The notes under the pieces were generated by a model. The model was not told the origin of the DNA. It saw only the letters and a program-made list of their open reading frames with translations, and searched no databases. A stretch of 64,000 nucleotides of DNA from Streptomyces brasiliensis (GTDB lineage: Bacteria; Actinomycetota; Actinomycetes; Streptomycetales; Streptomycetaceae): contig NZ_BMQA01000025.1 in assembly GCF_014647875.1 (NCBI RefSeq), positions 1 to 64,000 on the forward strand. Direction: 5' to 3'. Shown piece after piece: positions 8,720-17,335 of the stretch. A program made the translations under genes and the position numbers. The first letter of the stretch is position 1. The number at the start of each line of letters is the position of its first letter.

Positions 8720-9545
8720 ATGGCTACTTCCGAGAACACGTCACGCCCCACCACCGAGGAAACGACCCTGTCCCTGACCGACGGCGAGATCCACGTCTGC
8801 CAGGACGGCCCCCGCCACGCCCCCACACTCCTGCTCATCCACGGGACCGCCGCGTCGGCCCGCTCGTGGGAACCGATGGTTCCGCTGCTGACCAGGTCAC
8901 ACCGGGTCATCCGGATCGACCTGCTCGGGTGCGGCCGGTCAGGGAAACTGGACGACGCCAGCTACGCGGTCGAAGACCAGGCCCGCCGGGCCGGCGAAGC
9001 ACTCGACTGGCTCGGCGTCGACCACGCCGGCGTCGTCGGCCACTCCAGCGGTGGGGTGTTCGCCACCGCCCTCGCCGAGCAACGGCCCAACCTCGTCAGC
9101 GCGATCGTGCTCATCAACACCGGACCCCACATGGCCGCCTACATTGCGACGGAGGTCCCCCTCCGGGTGACGTCGTGGGCGGACCTGACAGACGACCAGA
9201 TTCGCCTGGCCATGAGCGACGGCTTCCACGAGGGCTTCGAGATCCCCCAGGATTACGTGGACCAGTTCCGAGACATCGACTTCCACGTGTTCGGGGCGAC
9301 GTCGCAGGCGATCCACGCGTTTCTCGACGAGCGGCCGCTCCCGGCACGGCTGGCGCCGCTCGGCAAGCCGCTGCTGGTGCTCTTCGGCGAGGAGGACCGC
9401 AGGTGGCTCCCCACGTCCGCAGCCGACTACCGCGCCGTCCCCGGTACGACGGTCACGATGCTGCCCGGCCTACGGCCACTCACCCAACCTCGAGGACCCG
9501 CCGCGGACCGCCGTGCCACTTCTGGCCTTCACCGAGGGCCTGTGA
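8720..9545 (+). pseudogene. Alpha/beta hydrolase with a frameshift before the catalytic His
   Basis: From the ATG at 8720 the protein shows LLIHGTAASARSWEPMVPLL (oxyanion region), IDLLGCGRSGK, the nucleophile elbow VGHSSGGVFATA, then LVLFGEEDR with the acid. The frame shifts near 9468 at TGCCCGGCC. One base fewer would give YGHSPNLEDPPRTAVPLL and AFTEGL, stopping at 9545. This restores the catalytic His and a normal length of about 275 residues. In the actual frame the protein runs on to 9823 with an unrelated Arg-rich tail and lacks the His. It is either an inactivated esterase/hydrolase or a sequencing error. The AraC gene lies divergently upstream. Confidence 0.8.
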
Positions 9546-9918
9546 TAGGCGGACGACGCCGCCCTCCACATGTGACCGCCCCCATCGGGCACGGACGGCG
9601 GCGTCTCCAGCCCGGCGCCTCATGCGAGCGACGGGGGCACACTGCTGGGGACCAGCTGGGCGAAACGACACCTACGGATCCGCGCTCGCAGCGCATCCTG
9701 GCAGGTCGCAGAGGCGGCCAACTACCAACTCGGGCGCACAGCCCATCGTTCAACACCGGCCTGCCCATGCTGAATCCCCGGATGGCCCCTGGCCTCGACG
9801 GTCGCACCGTACGGCGAAACTGACGCCTCGTCACTGCCGCTATCAGAACGGGCCTCCACCGACCGTGGCAGGTGAAGCCGGGCCGGCCGGCGCCAGTCGG
9901 GGGCGGGGAGGCGCAGGC

Positions 9919-10236
9919 TCAGGCCGCTTCCTGCGCCACCCGGCCACGCAGTTTCGCAAGGCGTTGCAGTGGCGGGACTTGATCGTTCCCGTGGGTACAC
10001 CGAGGATGCCTGCCGACTCCTGGATGGTCCTGCCGTGCCAGTACAGGTGCACCAGGACCAACCCCTGTTCCGGGGGGCAACAGTTGCAGCGGGGGCCGGG
10101 CAACCATCGCCGTGAGCACGCGGTCGGCACGGTCGTCGTCCGACGCCGCGCCGTGGGTGTCAGGGGCGGCCTGATCGGACGCTGCCCAGGGCGAAACATC
10201 TCCGCGTGCACGACCTCCTCTGCCTGGAACCGACAC
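9919..10236 (-). pseudogene. ECF sigma factor remnant, sigma-4 region split by two frameshifts
   Basis: The minus strand encodes region 4 of an ECF sigma-70 factor in two alternating frames. One frame gives DVSPWAASDQAAP and DDRADRVLTAMVARPPLQ. The other gives PPEQGLVLVHLYWHGRTIQE and SAGILGVPTGTIKSRHCNAL, the -35-recognition helix-turn-helix. Then the first frame resumes with KLRGRVAQEAA and stop. Region 2 is missing. The sequence resembles SigL/SigK-like ECF factors of Streptomyces that are paired with an anti-sigma factor, which is also absent here. Confidence 0.7.
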
Positions 10237-10336
10237 ACCCCGCTGGCCAGAGACCTGAACGAACTACCCGCGAAGCAGGGAGGTGATTTCGTCCTCAGCT
10301 ACCGGTGAAGGACGGCTCGGCTGAGACGATGCCTCA

Positions 10337-10948
10337 GTGAACCACTTCGCGTATTCCAGCATCGGTCCTGGTCATGACCGGCGGCATCTCCCGAAGCCGA
10401 GGCGAGCCGAGCCCGGCCAGTGGCCGAAGCTGGAGGCTGCACTCGCCGTGGTCAACCGCGACCTGATGGCGACTCTGCCGGGTCAAGACCGGCTGATACT
10501 GATGGTTGCCCCGTCTTGGCGGCCTTTGCCCCCGAGCGGGATTGACAGAGGCCAGGTCTACGTGGCGATGCCAGACGGCCGTTGGCACGGAAATCCGGTG
10601 AACGCGCGCGACCTGGAGGAGGGCGACCCGCCAGAGCCGGACGATGCGCCGACGGTCCTGACCGTGGTCGCGGATGCGGCGCAGGCGACCATCATGGAGC
10701 TGCTCTGGCAGGTCTGGCCGATCTGCTGGGAACACAAGATCGGAATGCACCCTCGTCCCGCAGGGACGACTGACTGCTGGTACCAGGGCGAAACGGACGC
10801 GGCCGGCCCACCGGTGTGGTGGTGCCGGGGCAGCCGGGACGGCAAATGCCACGACGTCTCCCTGGTGGGCGAGTTGGCCGCCACCCTGCCGGGAAAGCAG
10901 CGTCGCGCACTGCGGCGCAGCGAGCGTAAACGCGACGGTCGTCGATAG
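10337..10948 (+). CDS. Hypothetical protein
   Basis: This 203-residue protein starts at GTG. It is soluble and Trp-rich (WPKLEAAL, LLWQVWPICWEH, PPVWWCRGS) with a basic C-terminus ending RRALRRSERKRDGRR. The middle holds HPRPAGTTDCWYQGE and a Cys/His pair in GKCHDVSLVGELA, which could be a small metal site. I do not recognise a family. Codon use (GC-rich third positions) is consistent with a real gene. It is flanked by a sigma-factor remnant and by 220 bp without any feature. Confidence 0.6.
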   Translation: MNHFAYSSIGPGHDRRHLPKPRRAEPGQWPKLEAALAVVNRDLMATLPGQDRLILMVAPSWRPLPPSGIDRGQVYVAMPDGRWHGNPVNARDLEEGDPPEPDDAPTVLTVVADAAQATIMELLWQVWPICWEHKIGMHPRPAGTTDCWYQGETDAAGPPVWWCRGSRDGKCHDVSLVGELAATLPGKQRRALRRSERKRDGRR

Positions 10949-11172
10949 CCGCGCGGCCAGACAACTGCCCGTTGTCCCAGAATCCACCATCCGCTGCCGC
11001 CTGCGAAGTACGGAAGCATTGAAGCAAGGGCGGCGTTGATCGTCTTGGTGTGCTTGGTGTGTTTGTGTCCCTCTCCGGCCTGTGCCGCAGTGTCAGATGT
11101 TTGTGCTCAACATGGTTGACGCCGTTGTGTCTTGCGCGGATATTGAGCCGAACCGTGTGTCATCGGAGCACT

Positions 11173-11937
11173 TCAGACCCACCCGCGTCGGGCCGCTGCC
11201 ACGCCGGCGCCGAACCGGTTGGTGGTGCCCAGTTCCCCGTAGAGGTCCTGGATGCGGCGCCGTAGCGTCCGCGTCGAGATCCCGAACTGGCGGGCGATGG
11301 TGTCGTCTTTGACACCCGCGGCGAAGAACGCGAGGAGCTTGCGCTCGTCCTCGGTGGGGGGCCGGGGCTGATCGCTCACCGCGGCCGGCGCCGCCGACCG
11401 GGGGCCGGGGACACCGCTCAGGGGCGAGGCGGCGCTCCAGTAGTGCTCGAAGAACTCGGTGAGCGCGTCCAGCAAGGGGGACGCCTCGGTGTAGAGGCAC
11501 TCAGGACTGTCGGGCGACAGGTCCAGTGACACCATGGCCGCCGACCGGTCCGCGATTGCCAGTTTGATGGGCAGGGACGGCACGACCCTGGCCTCCTCGC
11601 CACGCGAGACGAGACTGCCCAGTTCCTGCCAGCTGGCTTCGGTGTCGAAACTGGCGGCGGCGTAGACGGCACGCACCCGCACGCCGCGCCCGATCGCGGC
11701 TTCGTCCATCGGCTCGTTCGGAGCGAGGAGGAACGGCGGGCGTCCCAGCGCGGAGAACTCCTCCTGGGCGGCCTGCTTCAGACGGTAGTAGTGGTCACCG
11801 ACCGCCTCCGGGCCGCTGATCGTCCTGGTCGCGGGTACGGCCGCGCTGCCGCGCCGAGCGTTGTCGAATATCTCCCCCAGCGGACCCGCCGCCTCCTGCA
11901 CGGCGGCCAACTCAGGGCGGATACCGCTCGTGTGCAT
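11173..11937 (-). CDS. LuxR/TrmB-type helix-turn-helix regulator
   Basis: This 254-residue protein has an N-terminal effector region without known enzyme motifs, including VPSLPIKLAIADRSAAMVSL, a TrmB-like sensor strand. Its C-terminal LuxR-type helix-turn-helix covers about residues 195-250 (EDERKLLAFFAAGVKDDTIA, RQFGISTRTLRRRIQDLY, LGTTNRFGAGV). The same architecture and the same FxAGxxAxxRxW end occur in the regulator at 15340-16323, on the other side of the S8 protease. The ATG at 11937 is preferred because an AGAAGGGG sequence lies 9 bp upstream, while the longer ATG at 11964 has none. It is downstream of the protease on the same strand, after a strong terminator. Confidence 0.88.
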   Translation of the reverse strand: MHTSGIRPELAAVQEAAGPLGEIFDNARRGSAAVPATRTISGPEAVGDHYYRLKQAAQEEFSALGRPPFLLAPNEPMDEAAIGRGVRVRAVYAAASFDTEASWQELGSLVSRGEEARVVPSLPIKLAIADRSAAMVSLDLSPDSPECLYTEASPLLDALTEFFEHYWSAASPLSGVPGPRSAAPAAVSDQPRPPTEDERKLLAFFAAGVKDDTIARQFGISTRTLRRRIQDLYGELGTTNRFGAGVAAARRGWV

Positions 11938-12006
11938 GGACTGGGCCCCCTTCTGATGTGTCATGGTCCGGGGGCGAAGTCGGGGACAAGGCCGCACAAC
12001 GTGGTG

Positions 12007-12046
12007 GGCCCCGGGCCGGGGGTCGGTGAACCCCCGGCCCGGGGCC
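12007..12046 (-). terminator. Strong terminator after the S8 protease
   Basis: A perfect 17-bp GC-rich inverted repeat (12007-12023 with 12030-12046) with a 6-base loop lies 25 bp past the protease stop. No U-tract is needed in GC-rich actinomycetes. It also separates the protease from the LuxR gene. Confidence 0.85.
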
Positions 12047-12071
12047 GGTCAGGAAGGCGAGGGACGGCAGG

Positions 12072-15000
12072 TCAGCCGATGGTGACCAGGGTCCCGGCGC
12101 CGTTCGGGTAGGCGACGTAGCCTGTGGCGGGCTTGTCGCCGGGTACGCCCGACCACGAGGCGGTGAGCGTCACGGGGACGCCCGGGGTGGTCGCCGGGTG
12201 GGTGGGCGACACCGTGAAGGTGCCGGGTGCGGTCGGGCCGTCCGGCGTGACCAGGTTCGACTGGAAGGTGAAGGGCGTGCTCGTGGTACCCGGCGCGTTC
12301 CCGAGGTTGACCACGATGGCGACGTAGTTGCCCGGCTTGAGGGTGCTCAGGCTGACCAGCGGCCGGTTCTGCTCGAGAGCGATGTCGCCGACCACGAACG
12401 GCTTCTGGCCGTCACCCGGGTTGTAGGCGATCAGCAAGGTCAGCTTGGCGTCGGGGTTGTCCGGCGTCACGAAGAACTGCCCGGCCCTGGTGCCCTCGGG
12501 GACGGTGAACGCGAAGTCCTGCTCGCTGTTGTCCGGCGAGGACACCGATCCCTTGACCGAGGGGCCGACGATGGGACCGATCGCCTGGGGCGTGAGGTTC
12601 GCGGTGCCCGGCGTGACGGAGAAGGCCGCGCTGCCGCTGCCCGCGGGGCCGCTCACGGCGTTCGGCGCGAGCACGCTCCACGGCGTGATGACGACGGGAC
12701 TGCGCACCTCGGTGCCGCCGTGCGTCCACACCAGCGAGCCGGTGGTCAACTCGCCCGAGGGTGCGGTGGTCTGCTCGAAGGTGATGGTGAACTTCGCGGT
12801 CTGCCCCGCCTTGTTGAAGGTCAGGGTGGACGGGTGAACGGTGGCCTTCATGCCCGGCACGTCGACCGTGGCGCGGTACGTGCCGGCGGCGACCGCCGTG
12901 ACCTCGCGGGTGACGGTCTGCGAGCCGACCAACTGGCCGATCGATATGGACGGGTAGTTGAGATCGCTGGGGCCAACGGCCTTCACTCCGGTTCCGGTGT
13001 CGACCCCCAGGCCCTCCAGGTAGGCCAGCCAGTCCTGCTCCGAGGAGTCGTAGACCAGGCCGGGGTTGAGCATGTCGGAGGGGTTCACCTCACCGGCGCC
13101 CTGGGCGTACACATCCGTGTTGTCCGCGCCCGACGCGGTCTTGGTGTCCACCGTGGTGGTCATCATCGCGGACTTGACCGCCATCGGCGACCAGGTGGGG
13201 TGCTGGGCGAGGTACAGCGCGGCGAGGCCCGAGATCTGCGGCGTCGCCATCGATGTGCCGCTGAGGAAGTCGAAGGTGTGGCCGGAGTTGGACGGGGGCG
13301 CCACCGCGGCGAGGATGCCGACTCCTGGAGCGGCGATGTCGGGCTTGAGCAGGTCGCCCTTGTTCACCACGGAGGGTCCGCGCGATGAGAACGGCGCGAT
13401 CTGCGGGTAGGGCTGGCCCGTCGTGCCGCCCGGAACCAGGCTGGCCGTGGCGCCCTGCGTCGCGGCGTACGCGCGTACGTTCGCGGCGTCCGGGACGTTC
13501 AGGTGCACGGTCGGAATGCTGTGCAGATCGGCGTCGGTCTCCAGGTCGGTGCGGTTGACCAGCACCATGCCCACGCCGCCGGCCCGGGCGACCTCGGCGG
13601 ACTTGGCCACCCGAGGGTTGACCCCACGGTCGCAGACCACGATCGTGCCCGCCACCTTCGCCGGGTCCAGGGAGCCGTCCTGGCACAGCTGGGCGTCGGA
13701 GGTGGTGGCGCTTGCGTTCTTCACGTTCTCGGCGAGCACCAGGGGCTTCGGGCCGACCGTCGTCTCGACCGTGGTGCTGGAGCCGACGAAGCTGTGGCCG
13801 TCGCCGAGCTGCACCGTGGCCTCGTACGGCTGGATGGTGCTGGCAGCGACCGTCGTCGTCCAGGGTGCGACGTTGTCGAGGCTGGACGGGTCCGGGCCGG
13901 AGTTGCCGGCGGCCGTGGAGACGAAGATGCCCGCGGCGGCCGCTGTGCGGAAGGCCGCCTGAACCGGGCTGTCGGGGCCGGTCTCGATGATCGACCCCGC
14001 CGAGTAGTTGAGCACATCCACGCCGTCGGCGACGGCCTGGTCCACAGCGGCGACGATGTCCGAGTTCAGGGCCCCGGAGTCGCTGGCCGACTTGCCTGTC
14101 CAGAACGCCTTGTACACGGCGATCGCTGCGCCCGGCGCGACGCCGGAGATTTTTCCGAAGTCCCGGTTGCCCACGGTGACATCGACGTCGGCGTCACCGG
14201 CGGCCGTCGACGCGGTGTGCGTGCCGTGGCCCTCGCCGTCCCGCGGGGAGATGTAGTCGGCTCGGCGCTCCGGGGGGACGATCGACGTCCATCCGTCGCC
14301 GAAGTAACGGGCGCTGATCACCTTGCTGTTGCAGGCGCTCATGGTGAACTGCTCGCCGGTCTGGCAGGTTCCGGTGAACGTGCTGCCGTCGGCCTTGTGC
14401 ATCACGGTCGTGGAGCCCTGCAGGTAGGGGCGGTACGGGTTCTTCGCCGTCGGGCTGGCGGTGCCCAGCGGCGAGGCGGCGAACGAGGGGCTCTCCGGCC
14501 AGATTCCGGTGTCGATGTCACCGATCACCACGCCCTTGCCCGCGTTCGCGGTGCCGCCGAGCGACGCCCACAGGCCGTGCTTCCCGGAAAGGCCGAGGAA
14601 ATCGGTGGAGTTCTTGTCGTCGTTCGTCTTGTTCCACGTGTCCGGGGTGACCGACAGGACCCCGGGCTCACCGGTCAGCTTGACGGCCTGGGCGGCGGAC
14701 AGGGTGGCGGTGAAGCCGTTCGTGGCGACGGCGTAGCGGTCCTTGACCTTGGCACCGACGGTGGCCGCGACACCGTTCTGCTGCCGCGTCAGGTGGTCAC
14801 GGTAGCGCCGCGCGTTGGCGCTGGCCACGTTCACCTTTGCGCCCTTGGCCGGTGCGGTGGCGGCGATGCCGTCAACACCGCCCTGGTAGGTCACGATGGG
14901 TTTGTCGGCAAGGGTGACGACGTAGCGGCCGGCCGCCAGGTGGGACGCGGTCGGGACGGGAGCGGGAGCAGCGGCGGCCGCGGGGGACTGCATGGTCGCG

Positions 15001-15086
15001 GGCAGGGCGGTTGCGGCGACGAGGGCGATCGTCGCGAGCGCGGCGGATCTGCCGCGTGGGGTGGGGGCCAACTCAGGGTCCTCCAT
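12072..15086 (-). CDS. Secreted S8 subtilisin-like protease with PA domain
   Basis: This 1004-residue protein is a secreted serine protease. Residues 12-40 form a signal peptide (ALATIALVAATALP, then Ala-rich cleavage region). An I9-type propeptide follows at about 50-150. The catalytic triad is Asp192 in GDIDTGIWPE, His287 in GEGHGTH and Ser612 in LSGTSMATP. The oxyanion Asn lies in TAAGNSGPD near 395. A protease-associated (PA) domain is inserted at about 450-555. The tail from 690 on holds Fn3-like beta domains (TREVTAVAAGTYRATVDVPG) and ends in a further beta-sandwich. The length is typical of plant-cucumisin-like Streptomyces subtilases. It sits between two related HTH regulators, which suggests regulated secretion. 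Confidence 0.95.
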   Translation of the reverse strand: MEDPELAPTPRGRSAALATIALVAATALPATMQSPAAAAAPAPVPTASHLAAGRYVVTLADKPIVTYQGGVDGIAATAPAKGAKVNVASANARRYRDHLTRQQNGVAATVGAKVKDRYAVATNGFTATLSAAQAVKLTGEPGVLSVTPDTWNKTNDDKNSTDFLGLSGKHGLWASLGGTANAGKGVVIGDIDTGIWPESPSFAASPLGTASPTAKNPYRPYLQGSTTVMHKADGSTFTGTCQTGEQFTMSACNSKVISARYFGDGWTSIVPPERRADYISPRDGEGHGTHTASTAAGDADVDVTVGNRDFGKISGVAPGAAIAVYKAFWTGKSASDSGALNSDIVAAVDQAVADGVDVLNYSAGSIIETGPDSPVQAAFRTAAAAGIFVSTAAGNSGPDPSSLDNVAPWTTTVAASTIQPYEATVQLGDGHSFVGSSTTVETTVGPKPLVLAENVKNASATTSDAQLCQDGSLDPAKVAGTIVVCDRGVNPRVAKSAEVARAGGVGMVLVNRTDLETDADLHSIPTVHLNVPDAANVRAYAATQGATASLVPGGTTGQPYPQIAPFSSRGPSVVNKGDLLKPDIAAPGVGILAAVAPPSNSGHTFDFLSGTSMATPQISGLAALYLAQHPTWSPMAVKSAMMTTTVDTKTASGADNTDVYAQGAGEVNPSDMLNPGLVYDSSEQDWLAYLEGLGVDTGTGVKAVGPSDLNYPSISIGQLVGSQTVTREVTAVAAGTYRATVDVPGMKATVHPSTLTFNKAGQTAKFTITFEQTTAPSGELTTGSLVWTHGGTEVRSPVVITPWSVLAPNAVSGPAGSGSAAFSVTPGTANLTPQAIGPIVGPSVKGSVSSPDNSEQDFAFTVPEGTRAGQFFVTPDNPDAKLTLLIAYNPGDGQKPFVVGDIALEQNRPLVSLSTLKPGNYVAIVVNLGNAPGTTSTPFTFQSNLVTPDGPTAPGTFTVSPTHPATTPGVPVTLTASWSGVPGDKPATGYVAYPNGAGTLVTIG

Positions 15087-15339
15087 GAGGGGGAGGGGCC
15101 GGAGCGGGTGCTGCTCCGGCCCGTACGGCGGGGAAGCGCGAGCACGAGAGCGAGACGAGCCCTGGGGGGAGCGAAGTTGACGCCTCGACCTCGATGTGTT
15201 CGCGACAATGAAGTGAACGATGCGTCAAGGGGCGGCGTCCAGGGGCTCGAGTGGCGTCCTCTGGCCAATGGCCGAGGACGCCACGGTGTGCCGTCTGTGG
15301 TCTCCTGCTGGCAGGAACGTGAGGACGAGGAGTGAGGCC

Positions 15340-16323
15340 GTGCTCGATGCCCTGGGAATCAGCGACTTCGACGAGCGGATATACCGCGCCCTACTCGCAC
15401 ACGGAGAGATGACGGCACAGGAAGCCGCCGAGCAGGCCGCCGTTTCGCCGGGCGGTGCACGGCGTGCGCTTGCCCGGCTCGCCGAACTCGGCCTGGTGCG
15501 CCGTACGAGCCGGGCCCGTTACCAACCCGCGCGGCCCGAGGAGGCGTTGACGGCACTGCTGACCAGGCGCCGGCTGGAGGCCGAGTCCGCCTTCGACAAG
15601 GTGCGCTCGGCGGTGGAGGACCTCAGACAGGAGTACCGGGCCGGGCGGCTGCGCACCGACCCGGGCAACCTTGTCGAGGTACTGAGCGGACGGGACGTCG
15701 TCATGGAGCGCATGGACGAGCTCAGGCGAACGATCAGCACGCATTTGTGGGTCCTCGACAAACCTCCCTATGTGGAACGGGTCGACGGTGACCCGCACAG
15801 CAACGATGAGGAGAAGGCCCAAACCACGGAGTGGCTCCGGCGCGGTGTGGAGGTGCGCTCCATCTACTGCCCCGAGTCGATGGAGCGTCCGGGAAGGTTC
15901 GACACCGTCCTTGAACTGACCGAACTCGGCGAGAAGGCCCGCCTCCTGCCGAGGCTCCCGTTCAAGCTCCACATCGTCGACCGGAAGGTCGCCCTCGTCC
16001 CGTTGATCGGTGGCGGTTACGACGGCCTCGCCGTCGTGCGCCCCTCGGGACTTCTGGACGCGCTCATCGAGCTCTACGAGGCCTACTGGGCCCGCGCCGA
16101 GCCGATCCGGTCGGCCACCGCATCGCTCGACGACGGCCCCAGCCGGGAAGAGGCCCTGCTGCTGTCCATGCTCAAGGCGGGGCTCAAGGATCAGGCCATA
16201 GCGCGCCAGCTGGGCTGGAGCCCCCGCACTGTCACCCGGAAGATCGCCGCCCTGATGACCCGCCTCGGCGCCGACACCCGCTTCCAGGCAGGCATCGAAG
16301 CGACGGCGCGCCGCTGGATCTAG
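15340..16323 (+). CDS. TrmB/LuxR-type helix-turn-helix regulator
   Basis: This protein of about 327 residues has an N-terminal TrmB winged helix (DERIYRALLAHGEMTAQEAA, VSPGGARRALARLAELGLV), a central TrmB-type effector domain (STHLWVLDKPPY, GVEVRSIYCPESM, LPFKLHIVDRKVALVP) and a C-terminal LuxR-like helix-turn-helix (LKDQAIARQLGWSPRTVTRK). The GTG at 15340 is preferred because GAGGAG lies 7 bp upstream and the product then starts right at the winged helix. It is divergent from the S8 protease, with about 250 bp between them. The effector and C-terminal parts resemble the regulator at 11173-11937, so the two probably arose by duplication and may both act on the protease gene. Confidence 0.9.
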   Translation: MLDALGISDFDERIYRALLAHGEMTAQEAAEQAAVSPGGARRALARLAELGLVRRTSRARYQPARPEEALTALLTRRRLEAESAFDKVRSAVEDLRQEYRAGRLRTDPGNLVEVLSGRDVVMERMDELRRTISTHLWVLDKPPYVERVDGDPHSNDEEKAQTTEWLRRGVEVRSIYCPESMERPGRFDTVLELTELGEKARLLPRLPFKLHIVDRKVALVPLIGGGYDGLAVVRPSGLLDALIELYEAYWARAEPIRSATASLDDGPSREEALLLSMLKAGLKDQAIARQLGWSPRTVTRKIAALMTRLGADTRFQAGIEATARRWI

Positions 16324-16381
16324 ATGATCGAATCCAAGGGATCGGCTGCGCGCACAAGGGGAGGGAGCCCAACGTCGGTGT

Positions 16382-16920
16382 GTGAGGACAGAGCTGGACT
16401 CCCTCGCCACCGCACTCATCGGGATGGCTCCGCAACCGGCCGATGCCGAGCTGGTCACGCTCGTGATGATGCAGGCCATGCCGGGCTTCACCTCCGAGGC
16501 CAAGTGGCTTCGCTACGCCCGCTCCCACCTGCGGCATCTCTTCCCCTGCCTGCCGAAGCAGCCCGGCTACAACAAGTGCCTGCGCAAGGCCGCCGAGTTG
16601 CTGCGGCGAGCGACCCGGCTGCTGGCCACCGACACCTCCGTATGGAGCGACGACGTGTGGATCGTGGATTCCACGCCGGTGGAGTGCGGACACTCCCGCG
16701 AGACCGTCAAACGCTCCGACCCGGCCGGATGGGCCGAGTACGGGTACTGCGCCAGCCACAGCCGCTTCTTCTGTGGCCTGTGCCTGCACCTGGTGTGCAC
16801 CCTGCAGGGCCTGCCGATCGCCTTCGCCCTGACCGGGGCCGAGGCCGACGAACGCGAGACTCTGCTGGACCTGCTTGCCGCCGAACCGGGCCTGACCGCC
16901 GCCCGGCCCGGACAGACGCC
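16382..16920 (+). pseudogene. Truncated IS982-family transposase
   Basis: The frame carries IS982-family transposase blocks: DAELVTLVMMQAMPGFTSEA, HLRHLFPCLPKQPGYNK, the catalytic DDVWIVDSTPVECGHSRETV, and WAEYGYCASHSRFFCGL. The N-terminal part has an internal deletion after LDSLATAL. The 3' end is lost at about 16920, within PGLTAARPGQT, before the later catalytic residues. The open frame reads on without a stop into the downstream mer-type gene, so a naive annotation would give a false 317-residue fusion protein. The break falls directly at the -35 box of the mer promoter. Confidence 0.85.
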
Positions 16921-16922
16921 GC

Positions 16923-16954
16923 TTGCAACCGGTACCTGGGTACAGGTTTACCGT
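16923..16954 (+). promoter_or_regulatory. MerR-type promoter/operator
   Basis: TTGCAA at 16923-16928 and TACCGT at 16949-16954 are separated by 20 bp. The spacer carries the dyad GTACC-TG-GGTAC (16932-16943). Over-long spacers with a centred dyad are the hallmark of promoters activated by MerR-family proteins. The merR-like gene lies second in the operon that this site would drive. Confidence 0.7.
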
Positions 16955-16999
16955 CGGAGGTGTCCCCAGCGGCGGGATGTGATGACGGGAGTGAGTGCG

Positions 17000-17335
17000 A
17001 TGACGGATATGGCGTGGGTGCCGCAGTCCTGCACACTGCCCACCGAGGAGCGGCCTCTGCGGGTCGCCGAGTGGGACGCGCTGTTCGCCGAGCGGCTGAC
17101 CGCCCTGGCCCACCCCCAGGCGCTGCGCCTGCGCCTCGACCTGGTCGGAGGACCGGGGGTCGTCGACCGGATCCGTGACCTGGCGGAGCGTGAGGGCGGC
17201 TGCTGCTCGTTCTTCGCCTTCACCGTCACTCCGGGCGAGGACTTGGTCCACCTGGAGATCACGGTGGACCAGGCGCACGAGGCCGTTCTGGCGGCCATCG
17301 CCGCGCGGACGGGCACGGCGGGGGAGGCGCGGTGA
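17000..17335 (+). CDS. Conserved protein of unknown function in the MerR operon
   Basis: The product is 111 residues (MTDMAWVPQSCTLPTEERPL at the start). A Cys pair lies in EGGCCSFFAFTV, and the fold appears mixed alpha/beta. Homologues occur next to merR in other actinomycetes, where they carry no experimentally known role. The vicinal cysteines and the setting suggest a thiophilic metal or metalloid-binding role (inference). The ATG at 17000 has GGGAG 8 bp upstream; the longer open frame to the left is transposase. It overlaps the merR GTG start by 4 bp. Confidence 0.75.
   Translation: MTDMAWVPQSCTLPTEERPLRVAEWDALFAERLTALAHPQALRLRLDLVGGPGVVDRIRDLAEREGGCCSFFAFTVTPGEDLVHLEITVDQAHEAVLAAIAARTGTAGEAR

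Noticed and set aside
13503-15335. A 610-codon plus-strand open frame opposite the first subtilase
   Set aside because: Antisense shadow with low-complexity Gly/Arg/Val composition. The protease on the other strand accounts for the coding signal.
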